Part shown: one piece after another, positions 1 through 6,914 of the stretch
Layout: each line of letters begins with the position of its first letter
How positions within the stretch are numbered: position 1 is the first letter of the stretch
Source of the DNA: Prevotellaceae bacterium
GTDB taxonomy: Bacteria; Bacteroidota; Bacteroidia; Bacteroidales; UBA932
Direction of reading: 5' to 3'
Assembly: GCA_031279735.1 (NCBI GenBank)
Contig: JAITHX010000247.1
Coordinates: 1-10,272 of the forward strand
DNA: 10,272 bases
Notes under the pieces: model-generated
Told to the model about the DNA's origin: nothing
Seen by the model: the letters and a program-made list of their open reading frames with translations, nothing else
The model's database searches: none
Translations under genes and position numbers: made by a program

Positions 1-106
<106 letters not shown>

Positions 107-108
107 TT

Positions 109-131
109 ATAAAAAACACCGCAACGCGGTG
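109..131 (-). terminator. Candidate minus-strand intrinsic terminator hairpin
   Basis: CACCGC at 117-122 pairs with GCGGTG at 126-131 around a 3-base loop. On the minus strand the hairpin is followed by six T residues (complement of A111-A116). This is the form of an intrinsic terminator for leftward transcription. No minus-strand gene lies between it and gyrA, so it may instead be part of the neighbouring repeat, a relic, or a stop for stray antisense transcripts. Confidence 0.4.
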
Positions 132-177
132 AAAGCCGGAAGGAAGATTTTAAGACTTGCCTCCGTATTTTGGACAA

Positions 178-204
178 CCCGCCTCATACCCTATTACAGG
201 CGGG
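178..204. repeat. 7-bp GC-rich inverted repeat
   Basis: CCCGCCT at 178-184 is the exact reverse complement of AGGCGGG at 198-204, with a 13-base loop containing TACCCTA, the same word that forms the tandem array downstream. There is no T-run after it on either strand, so it does not look like a terminator. Function is unknown. Confidence 0.55.
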
Positions 205-241
205 GACAACGGAAACAGAATCCCTGCCATCCGGCGAAGCA

Positions 242-310
242 CCCCATACCCCATACCCTATACCCTATACCCTATTATACCCCATACCCTATACCCTATA
301 CCCTATAATA
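242..310. repeat. 7-bp C-rich tandem array (CCCTATA)n
   Basis: Nine runs of three or four C start at 242, 249, 256, 263, 270, 280, 287, 294 and 301. Spacing is exactly 7 bases except one 10-base step (270 to 280). Units are CCCTATA or CCCCATA. On the minus strand this reads as GGG or GGGG runs separated mostly by 3 to 4 bases, which fits the pattern for intramolecular G-quadruplexes, with i-motif potential on the plus strand. The array ends about 135 bp before the gyrA start and just before the AT-rich promoter region. Confidence 0.9.
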
Positions 311-345
311 TGAATACCAAATCATTAATAATAAATTTGATTTTT

Positions 346-379
346 TTTGAGCAAGCAATCAGTTTAATTAGTAACTTAG
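346..379 (+). promoter_or_regulatory. Candidate Bacteroidota-type promoter for gyrA
   Basis: TTTG at 346-349 matches the Bacteroidota -33 element. TAACTTAG at 372-379 matches the -7 consensus TAnnTTTG at all but one fixed position, with 22 bases between the elements. Transcription would start near 385-390 and give a leader of about 55 to 60 bases containing the short ORF at 402-449. A second TTTG at 336-339 is less well spaced. The surrounding sequence is AT-rich, so a chance match is possible. Confidence 0.35.
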
Positions 380-401
380 CGCACGTTTTTATCGCGGAAA
401 A

Positions 402-449
402 ATGATGGAAAATATGGCATTAGGTAATGAAATTGAAATGATTAGATGA
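402..449 (+). CDS. Candidate 15-codon leader ORF overlapping the gyrA start
   Basis: ATG at 402 opens a frame encoding MMENMALGNEIEMIR that ends with TGA at 447-449. This stop overlaps the gyrA ATG at 446-448 as ATGA, a junction commonly linked to translational coupling. The start context ATGATGGAAaAT (402-413) nearly duplicates the gyrA start ATGATGGAAgAT (446-457), so the two may share an origin by local duplication or both recruit ribosomes. The peptide lacks the runs of one amino acid expected of a classical attenuator. It may equally be chance; there is no homology evidence. Confidence 0.3.
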   Translation: MMENMALGNEIEMIR

Positions 450-2941
450 TGGAAGATAATAACGACCGTATTATTAAAATAAACATTGAGGAGGAAATGA
501 AGACCGCATACATCGATTATTCGATGTCGGTTATCGTCTCAAGAGCATTGCCTGACGTGCGGGACGGACTGAAGCCGGTACACCGAAGGGTGTTGTTCGG
601 CATGTCCGAGCTAGGGGTGGTGTCCAATAAGCCGCATAAGAAATCGGCGCGTATAGTAGGGGAAGTGCTTGGTAAGTATCACCCTCACGGCGATTCTTCG
701 GTTTATGACGCTATGGTGCGTCTCGCTCAGCCGTGGAGCATGCGTTACATGCTGGTGGACGGGCAGGGCAACTTTGGCTCGGTTGACGGGGACGCTCCCG
801 CTGCAATGCGATATACGGAAGCGCGAATGAGGAAATTAGCCGAAGAAATGATGGCGGACATAGAGAAGAACACTGTGGATTTTCAGTTGAATTTCGACGA
901 TTCTCTGGAAGAACCCGTAGTGCTTCCGGCTAAAATTCCCGCCCTGCTGATAAACGGCACTTCGGGCATCGCCGTCGGTATGGCTACCAACATGCCGCCG
1001 CACAATATAAAGGAAGTGTGCGACGCCACAATAGCCTATATCGACAACAACGACATAACCGTCGAGGAACTGATGCAGCACATTAAGGGTCCCGACTTTC
1101 CCACCGGCGGCACGATATACGGAATACAGGGAATAAAGAACGCCTACGAAACAGGGCGCGGCAGAGTGATAGTCAGAGCGAAAACGGATATAGAAGTTTC
1201 CGACAAGGGAAGGGAAACCATCGTAATCTCCGAAATTCCCTATCAGGTCAACAAGAAGACTATGATAGAAAGCATAGCGGCGCTTGTTGACGAAAAGAAA
1301 ATCGAAGGAATAGCCTACGTCAACGACGAAAGCGACCGGCGGGGCATGCGCGTGGTGGTCAAGGTGAAGTATGAGGCAGTGGCGAACGTCGTGCTGAACA
1401 ATCTTTTCAAACACACGCAGCTTCAGACGAGTTTCGCGGTGAACAACATCGCACTTGTGGAGGGACGTCCTCGCCAGCTGAATCTCAAGCAAATATTGAA
1501 GTATTACGTGCGTCATCGCCACGAGGTGGTGGTGCGTCGCACGAAATTTGAACTCGAACAAGCCGAAAGGCGCGCCCATATTCTCGAAGGTCTGCTTATT
1601 GCGCTCGATCATCTGGACGAGGTGATAGCCATCATCCGCGCCTCGCGCACGCCCGACGAAGCGCGTTCGGGGCTGATGGAGAAGTTCGGCTTCACGGAAA
1701 TGCAGGCTTCGGCTATCATAGAAATGCGTTTGCGGCAGCTGACGGGTCTCGAACGGAACAAGCTGAAGGAAGAGCACGCCGAGTTGATGAAGGTGATAGA
1801 ACACCTGAAAACCATTTTGAACGACGAAGCTCTTCAAATGCAGATAATCAAGGACGAACTTGCCGACATCAAGGCGCGGTTCGGCGACGAGCGCAGAACG
1901 GACATAGTCATGACTGCCGAAGAGTTTAATCCCGAAGACTTTTATGCCGACGAGGATGTGATCATCACCATTTCGCATCTGGGCTATATCAAGCGCACTC
2001 CGCTCAACGAGTACCGGCTGCAAAGTCGCGGCGGGGTAGGCTCGAAGGGCAGCACGACGAGAGACGAGGATTTCATCGAACATATATACGTGGCGAACAT
2101 GCACGGAACGATGCTGTTCTTCACTAAAAAGGGACGCTGCTACTGGCTGAAGGTGTATGAAGTGCCCGAAGGGTCGAAAGTTTCCAAAGGGCGCGCCATA
2201 CAGAACGTTATCAACATCGAAGCCGACGACAAGGTTATGGCTTACATCAACGTCAAAGACCTTGCGAACGAGGAGTATATCAACAGCAACCACATAGTGC
2301 TGTGCACCAGGGGCGGCACTATCAAGAAGACCCGTCTCGCCGAGTATTCGCGTCCGCGACAGACCGGCATCAACGCCATAGTCATCAAGGACAGCGACGA
2401 ACTTCTGGAGGCTTGCCTGACCAACGGCACAAACGAAATAGTAATGGCGTCGAAGGAAGGCAGGGCGGTCAGGTTCAACGAGTCGGACGTTCGCCCCATA
2501 GGACGTGTAGGCGCGGGGGTCAGAGGGATGACCATAGAGGAGAACGACGAGATAATCGGAATGGTCTGTGCCGGCGACGATAAGGTTCAAATACTCGTGG
2601 TGTCGGAAAACGGATTCGGAAAACGCTCCGAAATAGGCGACTATCGAGTGACCCGACGCGGAGGAAAAGGCGTAAAGACCCTGAACATAACGGATAAGAC
2701 AGGGAAATTGATTGCCGTCAAAAACGTGAACGACGAAAAGGATTTGATGATTATCAACAAATCGGGCATCACCATCCGCATGGCAGTGTCGGAGATTGCG
2801 CTCCAGAGCAGAGCCACGCAGGGCGTCAAACTGATAAAACTGAGAGAAAAGGATTCCATCGCCGCCGTGATTCAGGTGGGCAAAAGCGAAGACAGACCCA
2901 GCGAAAACGCGGACGAACAGCTAAACGAAACTGAAGTATAA
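446..2941 (+). CDS. gyrA: DNA gyrase subunit A
   Basis: Catalytic subunit of the type IIA topoisomerase that, with GyrB, introduces negative supercoils in the cytoplasm using ATP. At 831 residues it is of usual length for the phylum. The N-terminal winged-helix region contains AAMRYTEARM with the DNA-attaching tyrosine at Tyr123. The quinolone-determining region reads HPHGDSSVYD, with Ser84 and Asp88 (E. coli Ser83 and Asp87 equivalents), the residues typical of susceptible enzymes. The breakage-reunion domain spans roughly residues 1-500 and the C-terminal DNA-wrapping beta-pinwheel about 505-810. A GyrA box reading TRRGGKG at residues 736-742 separates it from ParC, though the first position is Thr instead of the classical Gln. 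The tail after about 810 is acidic. An in-frame TAG at 443-445 fixes the start at ATG 446 or 449; the second Met would shorten it by one residue. A secreted TPR gene follows after 21 bp. Confidence 0.97.
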   Translation: MMEDNNDRIIKINIEEEMKTAYIDYSMSVIVSRALPDVRDGLKPVHRRVLFGMSELGVVSNKPHKKSARIVGEVLGKYHPHGDSSVYDAMVRLAQPWSMRYMLVDGQGNFGSVDGDAPAAMRYTEARMRKLAEEMMADIEKNTVDFQLNFDDSLEEPVVLPAKIPALLINGTSGIAVGMATNMPPHNIKEVCDATIAYIDNNDITVEELMQHIKGPDFPTGGTIYGIQGIKNAYETGRGRVIVRAKTDIEVSDKGRETIVISEIPYQVNKKTMIESIAALVDEKKIEGIAYVNDESDRRGMRVVVKVKYEAVANVVLNNLFKHTQLQTSFAVNNIALVEGRPRQLNLKQILKYYVRHRHEVVVRRTKFELEQAERRAHILEGLLIALDHLDEVIAIIRASRTPDEARSGLMEKFGFTEMQASAIIEMRLRQLTGLERNKLKEEHAELMKVIEHLKTILNDEALQMQIIKDELADIKARFGDERRTDIVMTAEEFNPEDFYADEDVIITISHLGYIKRTPLNEYRLQSRGGVGSKGSTTRDEDFIEHIYVANMHGTMLFFTKKGRCYWLKVYEVPEGSKVSKGRAIQNVINIEADDKVMAYINVKDLANEEYINSNHIVLCTRGGTIKKTRLAEYSRPRQTGINAIVIKDSDELLEACLTNGTNEIVMASKEGRAVRFNESDVRPIGRVGAGVRGMTIEENDEIIGMVCAGDDKVQILVVSENGFGKRSEIGDYRVTRRGGKGVKTLNITDKTGKLIAVKNVNDEKDLMIINKSGITIRMAVSEIALQSRATQGVKLIKLREKDSIAAVIQVGKSEDRPSENADEQLNETEV

Positions 2942-2962
2942 ACTATAAAAAAATAAACAGTT

Positions 2963-4249
2963 ATGAAAAAGTTATTGATAGCCGCATTCATGCTTGTCGC
3001 AGCAAGCGCGGCGTTTTCCCAGAAATTTGAAAAGAAGATCGCCGCAAGCGACAAAAGCATTGCCGACGAGAAGAAAAGCATCAATCCTAAAACATGGATT
3101 GCACGAGGCGAACTGTTCTACGAAATTGCCGTCGCTCCGGCAAACGGATTAGTGGCGGGAATGGACGAAACCACTTATGCTCTGACTATGGGTTCCGCCG
3201 AAAAGACCGAATCGACGGAAACCCTCAACAACAAACAGTATAAAGTTCATACATTTCCCGACAAAAAGGTTTATTTCTCAAACGGGGTGATAGTGTTCTG
3301 GAACGTTACGCAATACGAAGTCCCCGAACCTCTGCGAAAGGCTTACGACGCTTATGGCAAGGCTAAATCGCTTGACGCCGGCGGAAAGAACTCCAAGAAG
3401 ATAGGCGCGAACCTGAAGATACTTTCGTCTCTGGCAAAGAACGAGGCGTTCAACAGCTATCAGCTTGGCAACTATGCACTGTCGGTCGATTTGTTTGCCC
3501 TTTCGCTGGATTGTTCGTCCGATCCGCTGGTAGGCGAAACCGATTCGCTCAGCTACTATTACGCCGGGGTCATAGCAAACGAGGCGGGCAAGCTGGATCT
3601 TGCGGAAAAGTTCCTGACCAAGGCAGTGCAGATAGGATACACCGAACACGGCGACACCTACGCCGCTCTTGCCAGCGTTCTGGAAAAAGCGGACAAGAAG
3701 GATCAGGCTCGTTCGTATCTCGAAAAGGGCATAGCGGGGAATCCCGAAAATCAGCAGCTGATAATCGGATTGATCAACAACTACATGTCGTCGGGCAGGA
3801 GTCCGAAGGACATCATTCCCCTCATCAAGTCGGCACAGGACAAGGAACCGACCAACGCTTCGCTCTATTTTGCCGAAGGCAGTCTGTACGAGAAACTCGA
3901 AGACGCGGACAACGCGGTGAAATGCTACGAAAAGTCAGTTCAGGTCGATCCCTCCTATTTCTTCGGCTACTACGGAATAGGGATCATCTATTTCAACAAA
4001 GCCGCAAAGTACGACGAGCAGGCAATGGCAGAGAAGGACAACAAAAAGTATGAAGAACTCGTGACGTTTGCCGACGAACAGCTGAAAAAGGCTCTGCCTT
4101 ACTTTGAAAAGTCGTATGAACTGAAAAACGAGGAGAATCAGAAAGTCGTGATTCAGGCATTGAAGGACATCAATTTTCGTTTCCGCAACGAAAACGACAC
4201 CTACAAGCAAAACGCCGACAAATACTCGAAAATGTTAGAATTAATGTAA
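2963..4249 (+). CDS. Exported tetratricopeptide-repeat protein downstream of gyrA
   Basis: A 428-residue protein with a Sec signal peptide (MKKLL, then a hydrophobic core to about residue 16, and likely cleavage near AFS-Q at 19/20); no lipobox cysteine, so probably periplasmic. The region to about residue 120 has no family I recognise. From about residue 160 there are helical repeats of TPR type: around 163-183, 197-228, 230-263, 298-331 and 332-390, the best being YFAEGSLYEKLEDADNAVKCYEKSVQVDP. TPRs mediate protein-protein contacts; the partner is unknown. The 21-bp gap to gyrA and the strong terminator after the gene suggest one gyrA-TPR transcript. I recall TPR genes next to gyrA in other Bacteroidales, but no functional link to gyrase follows, since this protein is exported. 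The start at ATG 2963 directly begins the signal peptide. Confidence 0.85.
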   Translation: MKKLLIAAFMLVAASAAFSQKFEKKIAASDKSIADEKKSINPKTWIARGELFYEIAVAPANGLVAGMDETTYALTMGSAEKTESTETLNNKQYKVHTFPDKKVYFSNGVIVFWNVTQYEVPEPLRKAYDAYGKAKSLDAGGKNSKKIGANLKILSSLAKNEAFNSYQLGNYALSVDLFALSLDCSSDPLVGETDSLSYYYAGVIANEAGKLDLAEKFLTKAVQIGYTEHGDTYAALASVLEKADKKDQARSYLEKGIAGNPENQQLIIGLINNYMSSGRSPKDIIPLIKSAQDKEPTNASLYFAEGSLYEKLEDADNAVKCYEKSVQVDPSYFFGYYGIGIIYFNKAAKYDEQAMAEKDNKKYEELVTFADEQLKKALPYFEKSYELKNEENQKVVIQALKDINFRFRNENDTYKQNADKYSKMLELM

Positions 4250-4261
4250 TGTAATGTAATG
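4242..4261. repeat. Pentanucleotide tandem repeat (TAATG)4 at the TPR stop codon
   Basis: Four exact TAATG copies, followed by a partial TAATT, span the end of the TPR gene. The TAA stop at 4247-4249 is supplied by the second unit. Gain or loss of a unit would leave the protein end nearly unchanged because each junction recreates a TAA in the first available frame. Confidence 0.85.
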
Positions 4262-4274
4262 TAATTCTATGTTC

Positions 4275-4320
4275 AGTCGTTCGGTTCATGTCATTGGACG
4301 AGAGCCGGACGGCTTTTTTT
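4275..4320 (+). terminator. Strong intrinsic terminator after gyrA-TPR
   Basis: Bases 4275-4287 pair with 4302-4314 to form a 13-bp stem with three G-U wobbles and a 14-base loop, followed at once by seven T residues (4314-4320). A smaller inner hairpin, AGCC-GGAC-GGCT at 4303-4314, uses the same T-run. This is a standard rho-independent terminator for rightward transcription and separates the gyrA-TPR unit from dnaX. The 47 bases between it and dnaX are AT-rich, but I could not find a good TAnnTTTG element there, so the dnaX promoter is not assigned. Confidence 0.85.
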
Positions 4321-4367
4321 AAATTAAAAAACATAATACTCGAAAAAACACTTAATTTCACAATCTT

Positions 4368-6092
4368 ATGGAACAGTTCGTCGTATCGGCAATCAAATAT
4401 CGTCCTCTTTCGTTTGCATCGGTAGTGGGGCAGTCCACAATCGGGGCAACGCTCAAGAACGCCATCGAAAGAGGTCACTTGAGCCACGCCTATCTGTTTT
4501 GCGGACCGCGCGGCGTGGGCAAAACGACTTGTGCGCGCATCTTCGCCAAAACTATCAACTGCCTCAGCCCCGACGCCGACAGGGAAGCCTGCGGCAAATG
4601 CGAATCCTGCCGCTCGTTTGCCGAAGGGCGCTCCTACAGCATCCACGAACTCGACGCGGCTTCCAACAACTCGGTGGACGACATTCGGCAGCTCGTCGAG
4701 CAGGTGAGAATACCCCCGCAAATAGGCAAATACAGCGTATATATCATCGACGAGGTGCACATGCTTTCCTCCTCCGCGTTCAACGCTTTCCTCAAAACGC
4801 TGGAAGAGCCTCCGCGACACGCGATATTCATACTCGCCACTACCGAAAAGCATAAAATTCTCCCGACGATCCTCTCGCGATGCCAGATATACGACTTCAA
4901 CAGAATCAATGTGGAAAACATCGTGGCGCACCTCGAGGACATAGCCCGAAAGGAGGGCGTGACCGCCGAACCCGACGCGCTCAACATCATTGCCCGCAAA
5001 GCCGACGGAGCCATGAGGGACGCGCTTTCGATATTCGACAGAGTGGTGTCGTTTTGCGGCAACAATGTGACCTATTCGGCAGTCATCGAGGACTTGAATG
5101 TGCTCGACTACGAATATTACTTCAAGCTGACCGAGGCTTTCCTGAAAACCGACTACCGCGAAGCCATGACCATCTTCGACGAAATACTGAGAAAGGGTTT
5201 CGATCCGGGTCATTTCGTTGCCGGACTGAGCGCTCATTTTCGCGACCTGCTCGTGAGCAAGGACACTCAAACCATGTCGCTGCTCGAAGTCGGCAGCGGC
5301 ATAGCCGAACGCTACAAGAATCAGTCTGTAGCCTGCCCGCTGGACTTTCTGTTCGACGCTCTGAACATCTCCGCCGGATGCGAAGCCGGCTACAAGTCGG
5401 GAGGAAACCCGCGCCTGCATGTCGAACTCGCTCTGCTGAACATCTCCCGAATAGGGAGAGAAAAAAAAAATGAATCAAGCGAACAGGACGCTCCCCAGCA
5501 AACCGTAGCGACATCCGCCCCTGCCCCCGCCGCGACCAAAAACCGCGAAGCTCCCTTGCCGGAAGCGCCGAAAACCCCGTCGCTCAAATCCATGCTCGCG
5601 GAGGTGAAAAACGGGAAAAACGCGAAAAGCGAAAAAACGGATGCTCCGACTGCCAAAGATTCGCCGCAGGCCGGCAATGCTTCCGAATTGTCGGGGGAAT
5701 TGTCGGAGGGACGGTCGAACGAACTGTCGGAGGAAAAGCTTGCGGAGGAATGGCGCAAGTTCGCCGAAACGATAAAGACCCGCAAGCCCCGACTGAGCGG
5801 ACGACTGCTCGAATACACCCCCAAACTTGCGGGCGGGGGCACGGTGCGCTACCCCGTCATCAACGAACAGCACAAGAACGTAATGACCGAACATTCGTCC
5901 GACCTGCTGAAGCACCTGCGAACGACCTGCAGCCCGACAATAGAAATAGAATGGGTGGTGCAGCAGACCCCGGTTGCGGACGAACAGCCTAAAAACAGGC
6001 TTTATACGCCAAAGGAAAAGGTTGACTATCTGATATCGCTCAACTCGTCGGTAGCCTCTCTTATCAAGGACTTGGATTTGGATTACAGATGA
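4368..6092 (+). CDS. dnaX: DNA polymerase III subunit gamma/tau
   Basis: Clamp-loader ATPase of the replicative polymerase; it loads the beta sliding clamp and, as tau, tethers polymerase cores. The 574-residue product opens with an AAA+ module: Walker A GPRGVGKT at 46-53, a zinc-binding set Cys65, Cys75, Cys78 and Cys81, Walker B YIIDEVHM around 125-132, and the SRC motif with arginine finger Arg171. Domain III continues to about residue 364. A low-complexity linker follows, rich in Ala, Pro, Lys and Ser and including three ELS motifs at 440-454 encoded by near-identical 10-base repeats. The tau C-terminal part (about 457-574) ends in a Bacteroidota-like segment, NRLYTPKEKVDYL. A run of ten A residues lies exactly at the core-linker boundary (see separate entry) and could produce a shorter gamma form. 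The gene follows a terminator, so it probably starts a new transcript. The DUF1080 gene begins 35 bp downstream with no terminator between. Confidence 0.95.
   Translation: MEQFVVSAIKYRPLSFASVVGQSTIGATLKNAIERGHLSHAYLFCGPRGVGKTTCARIFAKTINCLSPDADREACGKCESCRSFAEGRSYSIHELDAASNNSVDDIRQLVEQVRIPPQIGKYSVYIIDEVHMLSSSAFNAFLKTLEEPPRHAIFILATTEKHKILPTILSRCQIYDFNRINVENIVAHLEDIARKEGVTAEPDALNIIARKADGAMRDALSIFDRVVSFCGNNVTYSAVIEDLNVLDYEYYFKLTEAFLKTDYREAMTIFDEILRKGFDPGHFVAGLSAHFRDLLVSKDTQTMSLLEVGSGIAERYKNQSVACPLDFLFDALNISAGCEAGYKSGGNPRLHVELALLNISRIGREKKNESSEQDAPQQTVATSAPAPAATKNREAPLPEAPKTPSLKSMLAEVKNGKNAKSEKTDAPTAKDSPQAGNASELSGELSEGRSNELSEEKLAEEWRKFAETIKTRKPRLSGRLLEYTPKLAGGGTVRYPVINEQHKNVMTEHSSDLLKHLRTTCSPTIEIEWVVQQTPVADEQPKNRLYTPKEKVDYLISLNSSVASLIKDLDLDYR
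5453..5473 (+). promoter_or_regulatory. Candidate programmed frameshift or transcript-slippage site in dnaX (A10)
   Basis: Ten consecutive A residues (5461-5470) are read in frame as GAA AAA AAA AAT, residues 365-368. In the -1 frame, or if RNA polymerase adds one A, the codons become AAA AAA AAA TGA, with the stop at 5471-5473, giving a 368-residue protein that ends exactly after clamp-loader domain III. In the +1 frame translation stops at TAG 5506-5508 after 12 extra residues. The slippery heptamer would be A AAA AAA from 5462. AGGGAG at 5453-5458, the sequence used as a Shine-Dalgarno-like stimulator in E. coli dnaX, sits upstream but closer than in E. coli. A weak stem (5486-5492 with 5507-5516, bulged) might form downstream. 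E. coli makes gamma by ribosomal frameshifting and Thermus thermophilus by slippage on an A9 run; the use of this site here is inferred. Confidence 0.65.
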
Positions 6093-6127
6093 AACTCAAT
6101 TGGAATTAATTTTAAAATCAACATAAT

Positions 6128-6910
6128 ATGAAACGCACTTTACCTCTTTTGCTCCTCGCGGCTCTGCTTGCCGCCGGATGCGCCCGCAACAGGGAGTCGG
6201 GCAAATGGATTCAGCTGTTCAACGGAAAGGATTTGACAGGATGGACGGTGAAGATTGCCGGTTATCCCGCAGGCGATAATTTCGGCAACACGTTCTATGT
6301 CGAAAACGGCGTGCTGAAAACGAAATACGACGCTTACGGCGACGACTTCGCCGGCAGATTCGGACATCTCTACACCAACGATTCGTATTCCCATTACAAA
6401 CTTCGCGTGGAATACCGCTTTACGGGCGAACAGTCCAAAGGCGGACCAGGCTGGGCTTATCGCAACAGCGGCGCGATGCTGCACTCGCAGGACCCCGCTG
6501 CAATGGCTTTGGAACAGGACTTTCCCGTGTGCATCGAGGCTCAGATGCTCGGCGGCGACGGCACGAACGAACGCAGAACGGGAAACGTATGTACGCCCGG
6601 AACGGAGATTTTCATCGACGGCGCTCCCTACAAGGGGCACTGCTACGATTCGAAGTCGAAAACCTATCACGGCGACCAGTGGGTCACTCTCGAAATGATT
6701 GTATTCGGCGACAGTCTGGTGCATCACGTAATGGAAGGCGACACCATCCTCACCTACACGCGGCTGACCATAGGCGGCGACGCGGTGAACCCCAAGCCGA
6801 ACCTTGTCGAGGGACTGCCGCTGAAGGAGGGGCGCATAGCCTTGCAGTCCGAAAGTCATCCCGTTGAGTTTCGCAAGGTGGAACTGCTCGACTTGAGGAA
6901 AAAGAAATAA
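6128..6910 (+). CDS. DUF1080 (3-keto-disaccharide hydrolase-like) lipoprotein
   Basis: A 260-residue lipoprotein. The signal peptide MKRTLPLLLLAALLAAGC carries a lipobox (LAAG-C) with Cys18 as the predicted lipidated residue. The rest is one domain of the DUF1080 family (PF06439, named 3-keto-disaccharide hydrolase), a concanavalin-like beta-sandwich. Visible family motifs are WIQLFNGKDLTGW at 27-39, NSGAMLHSQ at 113-121, IEAQMLGG at 136-143 and a C-terminal GRIALQSESHPVEFRKVEL at 235-253. Family members often act on oxidised sugars outside the cytoplasm; substrate and catalytic residues here are not known. No sugar-use genes (SusC/D, oxidoreductase) lie nearby, unlike many such genes. It sits 35 bp after dnaX and ends 4 bp before miaB, so it is probably co-transcribed with both. 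An acidic surface-export signal after Cys18 is not evident (ARNRES), so periplasmic location is more likely than surface display. Confidence 0.85.
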   Translation: MKRTLPLLLLAALLAAGCARNRESGKWIQLFNGKDLTGWTVKIAGYPAGDNFGNTFYVENGVLKTKYDAYGDDFAGRFGHLYTNDSYSHYKLRVEYRFTGEQSKGGPGWAYRNSGAMLHSQDPAAMALEQDFPVCIEAQMLGGDGTNERRTGNVCTPGTEIFIDGAPYKGHCYDSKSKTYHGDQWVTLEMIVFGDSLVHHVMEGDTILTYTRLTIGGDAVNPKPNLVEGLPLKEGRIALQSESHPVEFRKVELLDLRKKK

Positions 6911-6914
6911 TAGG

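Noticed and set aside
242..310. CRISPR array or phage/plasmid telomere
   Set aside because: The 7-base units have no spacers and no cas genes are nearby, and the array is internal to a chromosome-like context, so neither a CRISPR nor a linear-replicon end is supported.
836..2590. 584-codon open frame on the minus strand inside gyrA
   Set aside because: It lies wholly within the well-conserved gyrA gene, its translation shows no domain (His- and Val-rich shadow sequence), and it has no promoter. It is explained by gyrA codon bias.
4321..4367. Promoter for dnaX (TAATTTCA at 4353-4360)
   Set aside because: Two mismatches to TAnnTTTG and a position that would leave almost no leader; too weak to annotate although a promoter must lie nearby.
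4170..5420. 416-codon minus-strand frame across the TPR end, terminator and dnaX start
   Set aside because: It crosses the intergenic terminator and complements dnaX; the translated sequence has no recognisable features and simply mirrors the coding strand.
5461..5470. A10 run as a sequencing indel that breaks dnaX
   Set aside because: The frame continues without interruption into a typical tau C-terminal domain, so the reported length is consistent with an intact gene.
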